Below, piece after piece: positions 8,539-16,915 of a DNA stretch of 64,000 nucleotides. Position 1 is the stretch's first letter; the number at the start of each line of letters is the position of its first letter. Source of the stretch: Verrucomicrobiota bacterium (GTDB taxonomy: Bacteria; Verrucomicrobiota; Verrucomicrobiia; Chthoniobacterales; UBA10450); assembly GCA_003219695.1 (NCBI GenBank), contig QHQA01000007.1:18294-82293 (forward strand), read 5' to 3'. The notes beneath the pieces were generated by a model, which worked only from the letters and a program-made list of their open reading frames with translations, was not told the DNA's origin and did not search any database. A program made the position numbers and the translations under genes.

Positions 8539-9822
8539 ATGAAGCGATTGTTGATCACAACGCTCGTAATTGGAATCGCGGTCGCTGTTGGCGTCGGCGC
8601 GCTGCACGCGAGCAAGTTCCTGGCAGGTTTCGAAGCGGCCGCTGCGCAGCTTGTCTCCGACTATGCCGGCGCGGCGCGCATCATCAGTGAAAAATGGCAA
8701 TACGTCTTTGTTCTGCTGATCGCGCTTGGTGTCTCGTGGCTCAGCCTGAGCAACGTCCCACGGTGGGGTAGCCGTCTGCTATTTAGTCTCTTGTTGCTGG
8801 AGCTGTTCGGCCTTTCATGGGTTTGCTCGCTTTACCGGGTGTTCTTTCAGCCGATTCCCTCGGCTCTTGCCTTGGTATTCGCATTTGGAGCAGCCGAGGG
8901 CTGGTCGGCTTTTTTACGGAGAGATCGCTCGCATATGGTGCGAACGTTCTTTGCTGATCGTCTTTCGAAAAAGGAATTTCGCCGTCTAAAGGACGCCACA
9001 ACTTCGTTCGATGCGCACCCGAAAGCGTACGAAGTAAGCGTGGTGGTGTGCGATATCGGTAACAAGTTCGCCACGGGACGAATCCGCAGTGGCGGACTTG
9101 CCTTCGCAAAAGGTTCGGAGCCTGCGGCGTTCGCTGAAGCTGCAGCAAAATTTATTCGCGAGACCGCTGCGCGTCTGACCGATGAAGGCGCTTACTTGCA
9201 GGCTGCTGATGGTGAAGGTGTCGTTGGCATTTTCGGGTTTCCCGCGTCGGACCCCGAGCACGCGCAAAAAGCAGTGCGTGTTATCCTCGACATGATAAAG
9301 AATTCTCGCGAGCGCCGGAGAGACAGCGAAGAAGCGCTTGGCGACTTGGACCTGTGCGCGGGGATTAGTTCCGGCATGATCATTGCCGGTGCACTGAAAG
9401 ACGGACGCCGGCCTCTGCTCCTGGCCAGCGGTGAACCCATTGAGCTGGCCCGCAGGTTCTGCGCCTTAAATCATTTCTATGGATCCAAAGCATTGATGGA
9501 CACGCAGACTTTTGATCGAGTGAGTGAGGCAGTTGTCGCGCGCCCGATTGATTTTGTGAGTGGGCTGAATTCGCACGATCAGCTTGAAATTTACGAGCCG
9601 CTCTGGCTCGCCGCAGATGCCACGCCGGAACACATCGCGCGCCGAGATTCGTTCTGGAGCGGAGTAGTCCTCTACCGGGAAAGGCGATGGGCGGAAGCGT
9701 ACAATGAATTTCAGAAGGCGCGCGGTCCTGGGGATGAAGATGATCCTCCATTGGAATTTTATTTGCGCAGGCTGGAGCCGCTTGTCCTGCAGTTGACGGA
9801 GCCGCCCTTCGAATCAATCTGA
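8539..9822 (+). CDS. Membrane protein with degenerate class III nucleotide cyclase domain
   Basis: About 427 residues from ATG 8539 (a TTG three bases earlier is also possible). Hydrophobic segments at about 5-22, 55-72, 80-98 and 108-120 precede a cyclase-like domain (about 165-330). VVVCDIGNKF keeps the first metal Asp. The second metal site reads GEGVVGIFG (Glu instead of Asp). The nucleotide-binding segment reads GEPIELARRF, with Glu replacing the usual Asn but the Arg kept. The C-terminal 80 residues look TPR-like (WAEAYNEFQKARG). It may be weakly active or a regulatory pseudo-cyclase. Spacing suggests co-transcription with the ClpX-like gene and recR. Confidence 0.75.
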   Translation: MKRLLITTLVIGIAVAVGVGALHASKFLAGFEAAAAQLVSDYAGAARIISEKWQYVFVLLIALGVSWLSLSNVPRWGSRLLFSLLLLELFGLSWVCSLYRVFFQPIPSALALVFAFGAAEGWSAFLRRDRSHMVRTFFADRLSKKEFRRLKDATTSFDAHPKAYEVSVVVCDIGNKFATGRIRSGGLAFAKGSEPAAFAEAAAKFIRETAARLTDEGAYLQAADGEGVVGIFGFPASDPEHAQKAVRVILDMIKNSRERRRDSEEALGDLDLCAGISSGMIIAGALKDGRRPLLLASGEPIELARRFCALNHFYGSKALMDTQTFDRVSEAVVARPIDFVSGLNSHDQLEIYEPLWLAADATPEHIARRDSFWSGVVLYRERRWAEAYNEFQKARGPGDEDDPPLEFYLRRLEPLVLQLTEPPFESI

Positions 9823-9826
9823 GCGC

Positions 9827-10435
9827 GTGTTGAAACGGACGGAATATCCGGCAGCCATCCGGAATCTGATTGCGCAACTGCGGCAAATGCCGGGAGTCGG
9901 CCCTCGCTCGGCGGAGCGAATCGCGCTCTGGATGGTGCGGGCGCGCAACGGCCAGCCGGAGCAAATTGCGCGCGCGATCGCGGACACGCGCCGGTCTATT
10001 CGCGCCTGCAATCTTTGCGGATTTTTTGCAGCGAGCGAAATCTGCGAAATATGCGTCGACTCCTCGCGCGCTACAGACTTGCTTTGCCTTGTAGAACAGC
10101 CGACCGATATTCTCCCCTTGGAAAAAACCGGTGCCTTTCGCGGCCGATACCATTCGCTTGGCGGGAAAATTTCGCCGCTGGATCATGTAGGCCCCGAAGA
10201 TTTGCGCATCAAAGAATTGTTGGATCGCGTCGATCGAGAAAAAATCTCGGAGATCATTTTCGCGCTACCCGCCGACGTGGAAGGCGAGGCGACAACAAAT
10301 TACATTGTCGATCTGTTGAAGAGCAAACCGGTCGCGCTCACGCGCATCGCCCGCGGTATTCCAGCCGGCGGCGGCCTTGAATCGGCCGATGAATTGACGC
10401 TCGCAGCCGCGCTGTCAGGCAGGACGAAGCTGTAA
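9827..10435 (+). CDS. recR: Recombination mediator RecR
   Basis: 202 residues, the usual RecR length. An N-terminal helix-hairpin-helix (LRQMPGVGPRSAERIAL) is followed by a zinc finger with Cys61, Cys64, Cys73 and Cys76, and a Toprim domain (LLCLVEQPTDILPLEKTGAFRGRYHSL). The C-terminal Walker-like segment TRIARGIPAGGGLE...DELTLAAAL is present. It acts with RecO/RecF to load RecA at gaps. The start is a GTG four bases after the cyclase-like stop, implying translational coupling. Shadow frames in this region were discarded. Confidence 0.96.
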   Translation: MLKRTEYPAAIRNLIAQLRQMPGVGPRSAERIALWMVRARNGQPEQIARAIADTRRSIRACNLCGFFAASEICEICVDSSRATDLLCLVEQPTDILPLEKTGAFRGRYHSLGGKISPLDHVGPEDLRIKELLDRVDREKISEIIFALPADVEGEATTNYIVDLLKSKPVALTRIARGIPAGGGLESADELTLAAALSGRTKL

Positions 10436-10436
10436 T

Positions 10437-10522
10437 CGAGTTTTAAGTTTTAAGTGTTAAGTTTTAAGGGCAGATTTGAGCAATGAGCGCTCAAAACTTA
10501 GAGCTTAAGACTTAAAACTTTC
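10437..10522. repeat. AGTTTTAAG inverted repeat between recR and lipA
   Basis: The left arm has three AAGTTTTAAG-type words. The right arm (CTTAGAGCTTAAGACTTAAAACTT) is inverted, with GAGCAATGAGCGCTC in the loop. The arms could form a long AT-rich stem that ends just before the lipA ATG. No run of T follows a GC stem, so I do not call it a terminator. Confidence 0.65.
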
Positions 10523-10526
10523 TCTC

Positions 10527-11417
10527 ATGTCCTGCGCGAAGATTGATCCCGCCCTGCACCAGGCGCACAAGCCGCCTTGGATCAAGGTGCGGCTGCCGTC
10601 GAATCCGGTTTTCTTTTCAACAAAGGTGCTCATTTCGGATTTACGGTTGCACACGGTCTGCGAGAGCGCGCAGTGCCCGAACCGGTGGGAATGCTGGAGC
10701 CACGGTACAGCCACGTTCATGATCGCAGGAGACCGTTGCACGCGCGCGTGCGGATTTTGCGCCGTGACAACGGCAAAACCTTTTGCGCTGGAAGAAGACG
10801 AACCGCAGCGTGTCGCCGAAGCGGTGCAACGCATGAAACTAAAACATGTCGTGATTACGGCAGTTGCGCGCGACGATCTCAAGGACGGCGGCGCGAAGCA
10901 TTTCGCGCGCACGATCACAGCGATACGCGAAATGGATCCTTCGATCATCGTCGAAGCGCTGGTTCCCGATTTTCACGCGCAGGATTGGTGCATCCAGATT
11001 GTGCTCGACGCCGGACCGGACATTTACAATCACAACATGGAAACGGTGGAGCGCCTCACGCCGCTGGTACGCTCGCGCGCCAAATACCGGACGTCGTTGC
11101 AAGTTTTGCGTCGGGCAAAAGAACTAGGGCCCAATGTTGTGACCAAAAGCGGCGTGATGCTCGGGCTCGGCGAGAAGGAAACCGAACTTTTTCAGACGAT
11201 GGACGATTTGCGCGAGGTCGGTTGTGAAGTGCTGACCATGGGCCAGTATCTGCGGCCAAGTCCGAAACATTTGCCGGTCGTTGAATACATCACGCCTGAG
11301 CAATTCAATTACTACAGCGACATCGCGCGTCGAAAGGGTTTTCTCTACATCGCCTCCGGTCCGCTGGTTCGCAGCTCGTATCACGCGGCCGACTTTCATC
11401 CGGTCGTACGGCGATGA
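10527..11417 (+). CDS. lipA: Lipoyl synthase LipA
   Basis: 296 residues. The auxiliary cluster motif is Cys45, Cys50, Cys56 (CESAQCPNRWEC) and the radical-SAM motif is Cys71, Cys75, Cys78 (CTRACGFC). The C-terminal RSSYHA supplies the conserved Ser ligand. It inserts two sulfurs into the octanoyl chain on lipoyl-dependent enzymes (pyruvate/2-oxoglutarate dehydrogenase, glycine cleavage). The ATG directly follows an AT-rich inverted repeat. lipB is not in the window. Confidence 0.97.
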   Translation: MSCAKIDPALHQAHKPPWIKVRLPSNPVFFSTKVLISDLRLHTVCESAQCPNRWECWSHGTATFMIAGDRCTRACGFCAVTTAKPFALEEDEPQRVAEAVQRMKLKHVVITAVARDDLKDGGAKHFARTITAIREMDPSIIVEALVPDFHAQDWCIQIVLDAGPDIYNHNMETVERLTPLVRSRAKYRTSLQVLRRAKELGPNVVTKSGVMLGLGEKETELFQTMDDLREVGCEVLTMGQYLRPSPKHLPVVEYITPEQFNYYSDIARRKGFLYIASGPLVRSSYHAADFHPVVRR

Positions 11418-11457
11418 CGAACGCATGCGCGCTGCTGCGGGTTCGCTTCTAGTTCTT

Positions 11458-11528
11458 GTCATTCCGAGCGAAGTCGAGGAATCTCTGGATTCAAATTTGA
11501 GATGTCTCGACTGCGCTCGGCATGACAG
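11458..11528. repeat. Family B repeat; right arm carries the start of the next gene
   Basis: The left arm starts GTCATTCCGAGCGAAGTCGA; the inverted right arm (TCGACTGCGCTCGGCATGAC) ends at about 11527. The ATG of the following glycosyltransferase (11522) lies inside this right arm. Confidence 0.85.
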
Positions 11529-12250
11529 AAATGGAAATTAGATCGCAAACCGCCGCTGTCATTCCTGCGTATCAGGACGAAAAACATATCGGGGATATCG
11601 TTCGCCGAACGCGTGAACGACTCGATCGCGTTCTGGTGGTTGATGATGGCTCGACCGATCAAACCGCACAACGCGCGCGGGAAGCCGGCGCGGAAGTTGT
11701 TGTTCATGGTCAAAACCGCGGTAAGGGCGAAGCGATCAAGACAGGGCTTGGGCACTGGTTCGCCATGGCGAATTCGTCCAGCGACGGATTGGGTCGAGAA
11801 GTTGCGTGGGTGATTCTTCTCGATTCCGACGGCCAACATCTTCCCGAAGAGATCGATTCCTTCCTGGTAGCGGCGATGTCTGCGACGCAGCCCGCGTTTT
11901 TTATCGGCAATCGAATGAACAATCTTGCCGGAATGCCGTTTATCCGGCGCGTCGTCAACCGCTGTATGAGTAGGCGGATTAGTCGCCTTTGCGGACAAAC
12001 AATTCCCGACACGCAGTGTGGTTTCCGCATGTTGCCTCGACAGCTGATTCCAGAGTTGCTTAGGCCCGAAAGCGTTCGGGGTTTCGATTACGAAACTGAA
12101 GTGCTCATCATTGCCAGCCGCAAAGGTTACCGGATCGACTCACTCCCAATCACGACTGTTTACACCGATCAAGTGAGCAAGATTCGTCCCGTGCGCGACG
12201 CGCTTCGCTTTTTCAAATTGATGTGGCGCTATCGAGCCATTGGCAGCTGA
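11522..12250 (+). CDS. Family 2 glycosyltransferase (DPM1-like)
   Basis: 242 residues, GT-A fold. AVIPAYQDEKHIGDIV and VLVVDDGSTDQT bind the nucleotide. LLDSDGQH is the DXD-like metal site. DTQCGFRMLPRQL and GFDYETEVLI match polyprenyl-phosphate mannosyl- or glucosyl-transferase-like GT2 proteins. No C-terminal membrane segments are present, so it probably makes a lipid-linked sugar at the inner membrane or acts on soluble acceptors. The first ATG lies in the arm of a family B repeat; an internal ATG at 11531 is an alternative. Confidence 0.88.
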   Translation: MTEMEIRSQTAAVIPAYQDEKHIGDIVRRTRERLDRVLVVDDGSTDQTAQRAREAGAEVVVHGQNRGKGEAIKTGLGHWFAMANSSSDGLGREVAWVILLDSDGQHLPEEIDSFLVAAMSATQPAFFIGNRMNNLAGMPFIRRVVNRCMSRRISRLCGQTIPDTQCGFRMLPRQLIPELLRPESVRGFDYETEVLIIASRKGYRIDSLPITTVYTDQVSKIRPVRDALRFFKLMWRYRAIGS

Positions 12251-12377
12251 CATGATCCCTGCAAATCGCGGCTCCTTCTACAATCCAAAAATAAAAGCCA
12301 AGAGTTAAAAAAATAGGGCCGCCTAGCCGTGATTCTGCGTTTTCAGGTTTGAAAGGAATTCTTCCAAGCTTCATCCC

Positions 12378-14393
12378 ATGAAAACAAAATCTACTTCTCA
12401 GTCGTCATCTGCCCGCCGTAGCTTTTGCGAAGGTGGGTTTTTTAATGTTCGGGTCTTAATCGGTCTCTTTGTTTTCCTGACCGGTGTTCTTCTGGCGCTG
12501 CTGGGCTTTGGCGCGTTCTCCGCTGTGAGCAACGCACAAGCGCAGCAAAATTACAGTATCAGCCAGTCCATCGATCCGCTCTTACCTCCCGGATTTGACT
12601 GTTCCAAGATTCAAGAACTGGGCATCGACAAGCAGGAGAACATGCGGGCCGGGGCGATCATGATCGCGTGCGGCGTCGCAGAAGGGGGTTCAGCTTCCGT
12701 TGGCGGCACATTAGGCAGCACCACATTCTCCAGATTGATCAACAATCTGCTGCCGGCACCCTTGTTCATCGGCGGCTCCGACGTTGATGTCATCCTCCCG
12801 GACGGCAGCTATCCCAAAGTGACCCAGTCGGAGACCATGGAATGGGGAGGCCCGAACAACACCTGGGTCGTCAGCTACAACGACAGCCGCACATCGAGCG
12901 GCTGCTACGCCGGTCTTTCTTATTCGACCGATAACGGCGCGACCTGGCACGCTGGCCAGCCCCTCTGCTCCGGCCACGGCACCAACTACGGCGACCCGAT
13001 CGTGGTGCACAACGCGCGCTTGGGCATGTGGTTCGCCGGCGATCTGGCGACTGGCTGTGGCGGGCAAGGCATCGGCCTCTGGACCTCCGCCAACGGCATC
13101 ACTTGGACCACCGGGGCGTGCGCGCATAACGGCGGCAGTGATGACCGCGAGAGCATGTGGGTCGATAACAACCCGGTCAGCCCCTTCTACGGGCGGATGT
13201 ATATCTCCTATAACGACTTCAACATTGGGGGCGGCGCTCTCTACGTCACCTACTCCGATAACGGCACCGCATGGACGCAGGTGCAACTCAATCCCGGCTT
13301 CATCCGCGACATCCAGGTCACTGGCGACTTGCAAGGCAGTGGCCGGGTTTACGTGGCGACGATGAACGAGGGTGGCGGCGGCCTAACCACCCGGCAGAAC
13401 GTCATGTACCGCTCGACGGATGGCGGTGTTACTTGGACGAGCGTCAACGCCGGGCCGAGCTTCCAAGGGCCGGGGCGGTCCACCAGCGGCTATTTCGCGC
13501 TGGTCTTTTCGACCATCTGGCGGCACATGGGCTGGGGCGAGCCAGCGGCCAGCGGCAGCGTGGTCAGCCTCGACTACGCGGCCTGCGGTCAGAACGTCGT
13601 TTGCAGCGGCGCGACCGACCACGGCAATGTCTACTACATCCGGTCGACCGATGCCGGCCTAACTTGGGGCACCCCGGTAAAGTTGAACACCGACACAGGC
13701 ACCGCCATGCAGTGGCAGCCCTCGCTCACGGCGACGCAAGGCGGGGCGCTCTTCGCCAGCTGGTACGACGAGCGCGAAGCGAACGGCGGAGCCGACCTGA
13801 ACTGCACGGTCGGTTCGTCCTCGCAGCCCTGCTATCGGCGCTGGGGGCGGGTCTCGCTGGACAACGGCGCGACTTGGCAGACCGATGACCAAGTCGGGCG
13901 GGCACTAAGCCCGTTGCCGGCCCAGCCCGATTCGGCGGTGCAGGCAACTTACGAGGGCGACTACGACTACCACAGCTCCTTCGGGACGACGGCCATCGGC
14001 GCTTGGACCGACGGGCGGGTGATCATCAGCGGTAACTCACAACAAGATGTCTTCGTCAACTTCGTGCCGCTGATCCAAGGCACGCCGACCCCGACACCAA
14101 CAGCTACCCCAACGCCAACAGCTACGCCGACGGCGACTCCTACGCCGAGTCAGATCACGCTCACGGCGTCCGGCCGCAAGGTGCACGGTATTGACACAGT
14201 GAATCTCTCCTGGAGCGGGGCGACTTCGGCGAATGTCGATATTTACCGCAATGGGGTGATCATTGCGACAGTCCCCAATACGCCGAGCAGCTATACCGAT
14301 AGCACAGGCCAAAGGGGCCACGCCACCTTCACATATAAGGTGTGCGAAGCAGGAACGCAGAACTGCTCCAATCAGGTTACGGTGACGTTTTAG
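12378..14393 (+). CDS. Secreted Asp-box (BNR/sialidase-like) repeat protein with Thr-Pro linker
   Basis: 671 residues. The N-terminus has a signal-anchor (VRVLIGLFVFLTGVLLALLGFGAF, ending near AQAQQ). The body is a beta-propeller with several Asp-boxes: STDNGATW, STDGGVTW, STDAGLTW and SLDNGATW. A Thr-Pro-rich linker (TPTPTPTATPTP type) leads to a C-terminal Ig/Fn3-like domain (DTVNLSWSGATSANVDIYRNG). Asp-boxes occur in sialidases and other propellers, and no sialidase catalytic set (FRIP, Arg triad) is obvious, so no enzyme activity is claimed. The middle of the gene is more GC-rich than its neighbours. Likely extracellular or surface-attached. Confidence 0.82.
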   Translation: MKTKSTSQSSSARRSFCEGGFFNVRVLIGLFVFLTGVLLALLGFGAFSAVSNAQAQQNYSISQSIDPLLPPGFDCSKIQELGIDKQENMRAGAIMIACGVAEGGSASVGGTLGSTTFSRLINNLLPAPLFIGGSDVDVILPDGSYPKVTQSETMEWGGPNNTWVVSYNDSRTSSGCYAGLSYSTDNGATWHAGQPLCSGHGTNYGDPIVVHNARLGMWFAGDLATGCGGQGIGLWTSANGITWTTGACAHNGGSDDRESMWVDNNPVSPFYGRMYISYNDFNIGGGALYVTYSDNGTAWTQVQLNPGFIRDIQVTGDLQGSGRVYVATMNEGGGGLTTRQNVMYRSTDGGVTWTSVNAGPSFQGPGRSTSGYFALVFSTIWRHMGWGEPAASGSVVSLDYAACGQNVVCSGATDHGNVYYIRSTDAGLTWGTPVKLNTDTGTAMQWQPSLTATQGGALFASWYDEREANGGADLNCTVGSSSQPCYRRWGRVSLDNGATWQTDDQVGRALSPLPAQPDSAVQATYEGDYDYHSSFGTTAIGAWTDGRVIISGNSQQDVFVNFVPLIQGTPTPTPTATPTPTATPTATPTPSQITLTASGRKVHGIDTVNLSWSGATSANVDIYRNGVIIATVPNTPSSYTDSTGQRGHATFTYKVCEAGTQNCSNQVTVTF

Positions 14394-14548
14394 CGGCGGG
14401 TAAGAAGATAGAGTAGCTATCAATTTAGCTCGGCACGTCTTTCCATCTGCGCTATGCTAGCTGGGTCGCGTTCCAACGAACGAACGTTGGCGCGTCCCCA
14501 AGGCTCAGATCAGCCATGTGCCTTTGGTGCTAATACGGCCAGATAACG

Positions 14549-15430
14549 TCACGGTTTTTTTGCGGGCAGAGGCTTTGAGCTTTTCAGAATTTCGGCCTCG
14601 GGTGTCAGCTTGGCCGGTTTGCCGCTGAAAATAACGCGGTTCGGTTTTTCGGCGAGTGTTTCGACCAGCGCCTTGGCGTATGTGGTGACCACCTTGAGGT
14701 TCAAGAGCGTAACGTGCAGCTGTTTCAGTTGTTCCTGAAGCTGCTTGTCTGTCGTACTGATGAAGTGGTCGGCTGTTCCGAGCACTGAGTCTGCACCTTT
14801 GGCAAGACTGTCCAAGTTTGTGACCACGTTTTGTAAATTGTCCACATCTGCCTTAAGCGAGTCGGCCAATGGCCCGAGTTTTGGCGTGAACTGGTCGAGG
14901 TCTTTCTTCAAACCCGTGACCGTGACATTGAGATTATCGAGTAATTTATTTGCGTTATCGAACAACGGGCCGGCCGCCGCGGTGATTTGCTCGAGCCCGT
15001 ACGCGGGATGGCCTTCGATCGCTGCGTTGTTTGCCAGCGTCTCACTGCCGGGTGTCCCCGCGGAGAGCGCCACAAACTTTGGCGAGAGCAATGTGTCGGA
15101 GCTGAGTGTGGCCGTGACATCTGCGGGCAACCGCGGAATGCTTTCATCCAAGCTGACCGTCACGCGAACGGCGTCCTTCTTGTTTACGCAACCTTCACGC
15201 TCTTGCGCGGTGAGATGCCGCATCGCGATCACGCGCCCAGCGGGTGCGCCTGCGTAACGTACTTCCGAGTGCACTTTGATCCCGGTCACATCTTCGTAGT
15301 TGATCTGCAGGGTGCGCGTCGGCTTCTTGAGGTGATATCCTGAGAGCGCGAAAGTAAGCGCGGCCAGCAGGACAATGCTGCACGCGATTACAAAAAGTGC
15401 GACGAGGTAATCGGAGAGATTGCGCTTCAT
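14549..15430 (-). CDS. mlaD: MlaD-type MCE-domain substrate-binding protein
   Basis: 293 residues. One N-terminal membrane helix (about 9-30) is followed by an MCE domain (TLQINYEDVTGIKVHSEVRYAGAPAGRV, about 40-120). A long helical region with repeated hydrophobic heptads then forms the oligomeric barrel or needle seen in this family. It should bind phospholipid at the periplasmic face of the MlaEF transporter. The ATG overlaps the mlaF stop by four bases, showing translational coupling. Length exceeds E. coli MlaD because of the C-terminal helices. No mlaB or mlaC is adjacent. Confidence 0.9.
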   Translation of the reverse strand: MKRNLSDYLVALFVIACSIVLLAALTFALSGYHLKKPTRTLQINYEDVTGIKVHSEVRYAGAPAGRVIAMRHLTAQEREGCVNKKDAVRVTVSLDESIPRLPADVTATLSSDTLLSPKFVALSAGTPGSETLANNAAIEGHPAYGLEQITAAAGPLFDNANKLLDNLNVTVTGLKKDLDQFTPKLGPLADSLKADVDNLQNVVTNLDSLAKGADSVLGTADHFISTTDKQLQEQLKQLHVTLLNLKVVTTYAKALVETLAEKPNRVIFSGKPAKLTPEAEILKSSKPLPAKKP

Positions 15431-16278
15431 GGACGCTTGTGATGAAAACGGAACCGCGCGCCTAGGAACGGGCGGGGCCGAACATGCTGATGGTCTTTAT
15501 GCTCTTCCTGCGAAAGGTTCAACGGAATCGGGCCGTCGGGTTCGCCGTGGATAAATTGCTGGACTTCGGGATTTGAACTGTTCCGAATTTCGTCCGGCGT
15601 GCCTTGCGCCACAATCGAGCCATGTCCAAGCATAATCATGCGCGTGGCGATGCGGAAGGCGCTGGTCATATCGTGCGATACGACGACTGCGGTCATGTGG
15701 GTGCCTTGAGCCAACTTCAGCGTTAGCTGGTCCACCACGGCGGTCATGATTGGATCGAGACCTGAGGTCGGCTCGTCGCTAAATAGCAATTCCGGGTCGA
15801 GAGCCAGCGCGCGGGCAAGTCCTACGCGCTTCTTCATTCCTCCGCTAATTTCATCTGGTTTAAGGTCTTCAAACCCGGTCAGCCCAACCATCTCAAGCTT
15901 TCGTTTTACGATTTGTTCGATCTCGTCCGGCGACTTTTTAGTGTGTTGCACCAATGGCAGCGCAACATTTTCGTCCACCGTAAGAGACGCCAGTAGCGCG
16001 CCGGATTGGAACAGCATCCCGAGTCGCAAACGCACCCGTTCGACCTGACGTTCCTTCATTGCTGTAATCTCTTCGCCAAAAATCCTTACTGACCCTGAAG
16101 TCGGTTTCATTGACCCGATCATGTGCCGCAGCAGAGTGCTTTTGCCGCAACCGCTGCCCCCCATGATCACCAGGGTCTCGCCTCGATGGACGTTGAATGA
16201 GATATCGTCGAGCACCGCGCGATCGCCGAATCTCCGGACGAGGTTGTTTACCTCGATGATGGTTGAGTCAGTGGACAT
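15427..16278 (-). CDS. mlaF: MlaF-type ABC transporter ATP-binding protein
   Basis: About 283 residues from ATG 16278 (MSTDSTIIEV). Walker A GGSGCGKST, Q-loop LFQSGAL, signature ISGGMKKRVGLARAL, Walker B LLFSDEPTSGLDP and H-loop VVVSHD are all present. ISGGMKKR is typical of the Mla/Mkl phospholipid-transport ATPase family. It drives lipid movement between membranes with MlaE and MlaD. The frame remains open upstream to 16407, but that part is translated repeat (FVIRASSFFRHSS) and is rejected. A ~30-residue basic/His-rich tail (HKDHQHVRPRPF) is unusual. Confidence 0.93.
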   Translation of the reverse strand: MSTDSTIIEVNNLVRRFGDRAVLDDISFNVHRGETLVIMGGSGCGKSTLLRHMIGSMKPTSGSVRIFGEEITAMKERQVERVRLRLGMLFQSGALLASLTVDENVALPLVQHTKKSPDEIEQIVKRKLEMVGLTGFEDLKPDEISGGMKKRVGLARALALDPELLFSDEPTSGLDPIMTAVVDQLTLKLAQGTHMTAVVVSHDMTSAFRIATRMIMLGHGSIVAQGTPDEIRNSSNPEVQQFIHGEPDGPIPLNLSQEEHKDHQHVRPRPFLGARFRFHHKRP

Positions 16279-16304
16279 GGTTGAAATGACGAACGAACGA
16301 GTGT

Positions 16305-16362
16305 CCAAAAAATGACGAAATCCTAATGACGAATGACGAAAGAATGACGAAGCCCGAATGAC
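16305..16362. repeat. Family C ATGACGAA word repeat (left of four-helix-bundle ORF)
   Basis: Multiple AATGACGAA/GAATGACGAAAG words in direct order. They separate mlaF from the four-helix-bundle ORF and are inverted with respect to the copies at 16838-16915. Confidence 0.8.
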
Positions 16363-16410
16363 GAAAGCGTCGGCTACGCAGACGTATAGAGCTTCGCATG
16401 GGGTCAACCT

Positions 16411-16878
16411 TTACTTATTTCTCCAGATCTTGGAGAAGATCAGATGCGGTTCCTTGGCTTCAAGCCAGAGCGTCCGAGCCCGTGGTTTTAATTCGGGCAC
16501 TGCCTTCACAATCATCCGAAGGAAATGCTTGGTTTCGCGCGCTTCCTTCCGGCACGTTCCAATGATTTTCAGAAATTCCTTTTTGGAAACTGCGTCGTCG
16601 GCTTCGACGTAGTTGGCGCCGACGCTTGTTGCAGCGCCGACGAGTGGGCTAATGATACGGTTTGTCACCGAATCTTGCGGAATTGCTTTTGCAAAATCAA
16701 TAACCGCTTCTCCAAATCGCGCCGTGCGTTCTTCTAAATCGTAAACACGGTTCTCGCTTGCCTCTTCGCGAATCATCGGCGCGTTGCCGTCATCCCAGAA
16801 CGCTTCCTCAGAATCGTAGGTCTTCCTTTCGGATTTCGTCATTCCTTCGTCATTCGACATTCGGGCTTTGTCATTCAT
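16411..16878 (-). CDS. Four-helix-bundle protein (S23-like) inserted in the mla operon
   Basis: 155 residues. The family core begins RVYDLEERTARFGEAVIDFAKAIP and continues with IISPLVGAATSVGANYVEADDAVSKKEFLKIIGTCRKEARET, a variant of the S23/IVP four-helix bundle with NYVEA in place of NIAEG. The N-terminus (MNDKARMSNDEGMTKSE) is translated directly from ATGACGAA-type repeats, so any of three in-frame ATGs (16878, 16860, 16842) could be used. It sits between mlaE and mlaF, genes that normally adjoin, and both flanks carry family C repeats in opposite orientation. Function unknown; a role in lipid transport is not implied. Confidence 0.85.
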   Translation of the reverse strand: MNDKARMSNDEGMTKSERKTYDSEEAFWDDGNAPMIREEASENRVYDLEERTARFGEAVIDFAKAIPQDSVTNRIISPLVGAATSVGANYVEADDAVSKKEFLKIIGTCRKEARETKHFLRMIVKAVPELKPRARTLWLEAKEPHLIFSKIWRNK

Positions 16879-16915
16879 ATCATTCCTTCGTCATTCGAGC
16901 TTCGTCATTCGTATC
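16838..16915. repeat. Family C word repeat (right of four-helix-bundle ORF)
   Basis: TTCGTCATTCCTTCGTCATTCGACATTCGG-type words run from inside the 5' end of the four-helix-bundle ORF to the mlaE stop codon. They are inverted relative to 16305-16362. Confidence 0.8.

Noticed and set aside
10437-10522. Rho-independent terminator after recR
   Set aside because: The stem is AT-rich and no T run follows; it is better explained as a word repeat.
12711-13334. 207-residue ORF opposite the Asp-box gene
   Set aside because: A GC-rich shadow frame; the plus strand shows clear propeller motifs.
16279-16407. N-terminal extension of mlaF (FVIRASSFFRHSS...)
   Set aside because: This is translated family C repeat; the ABC domain begins right after the ATG at 16278.
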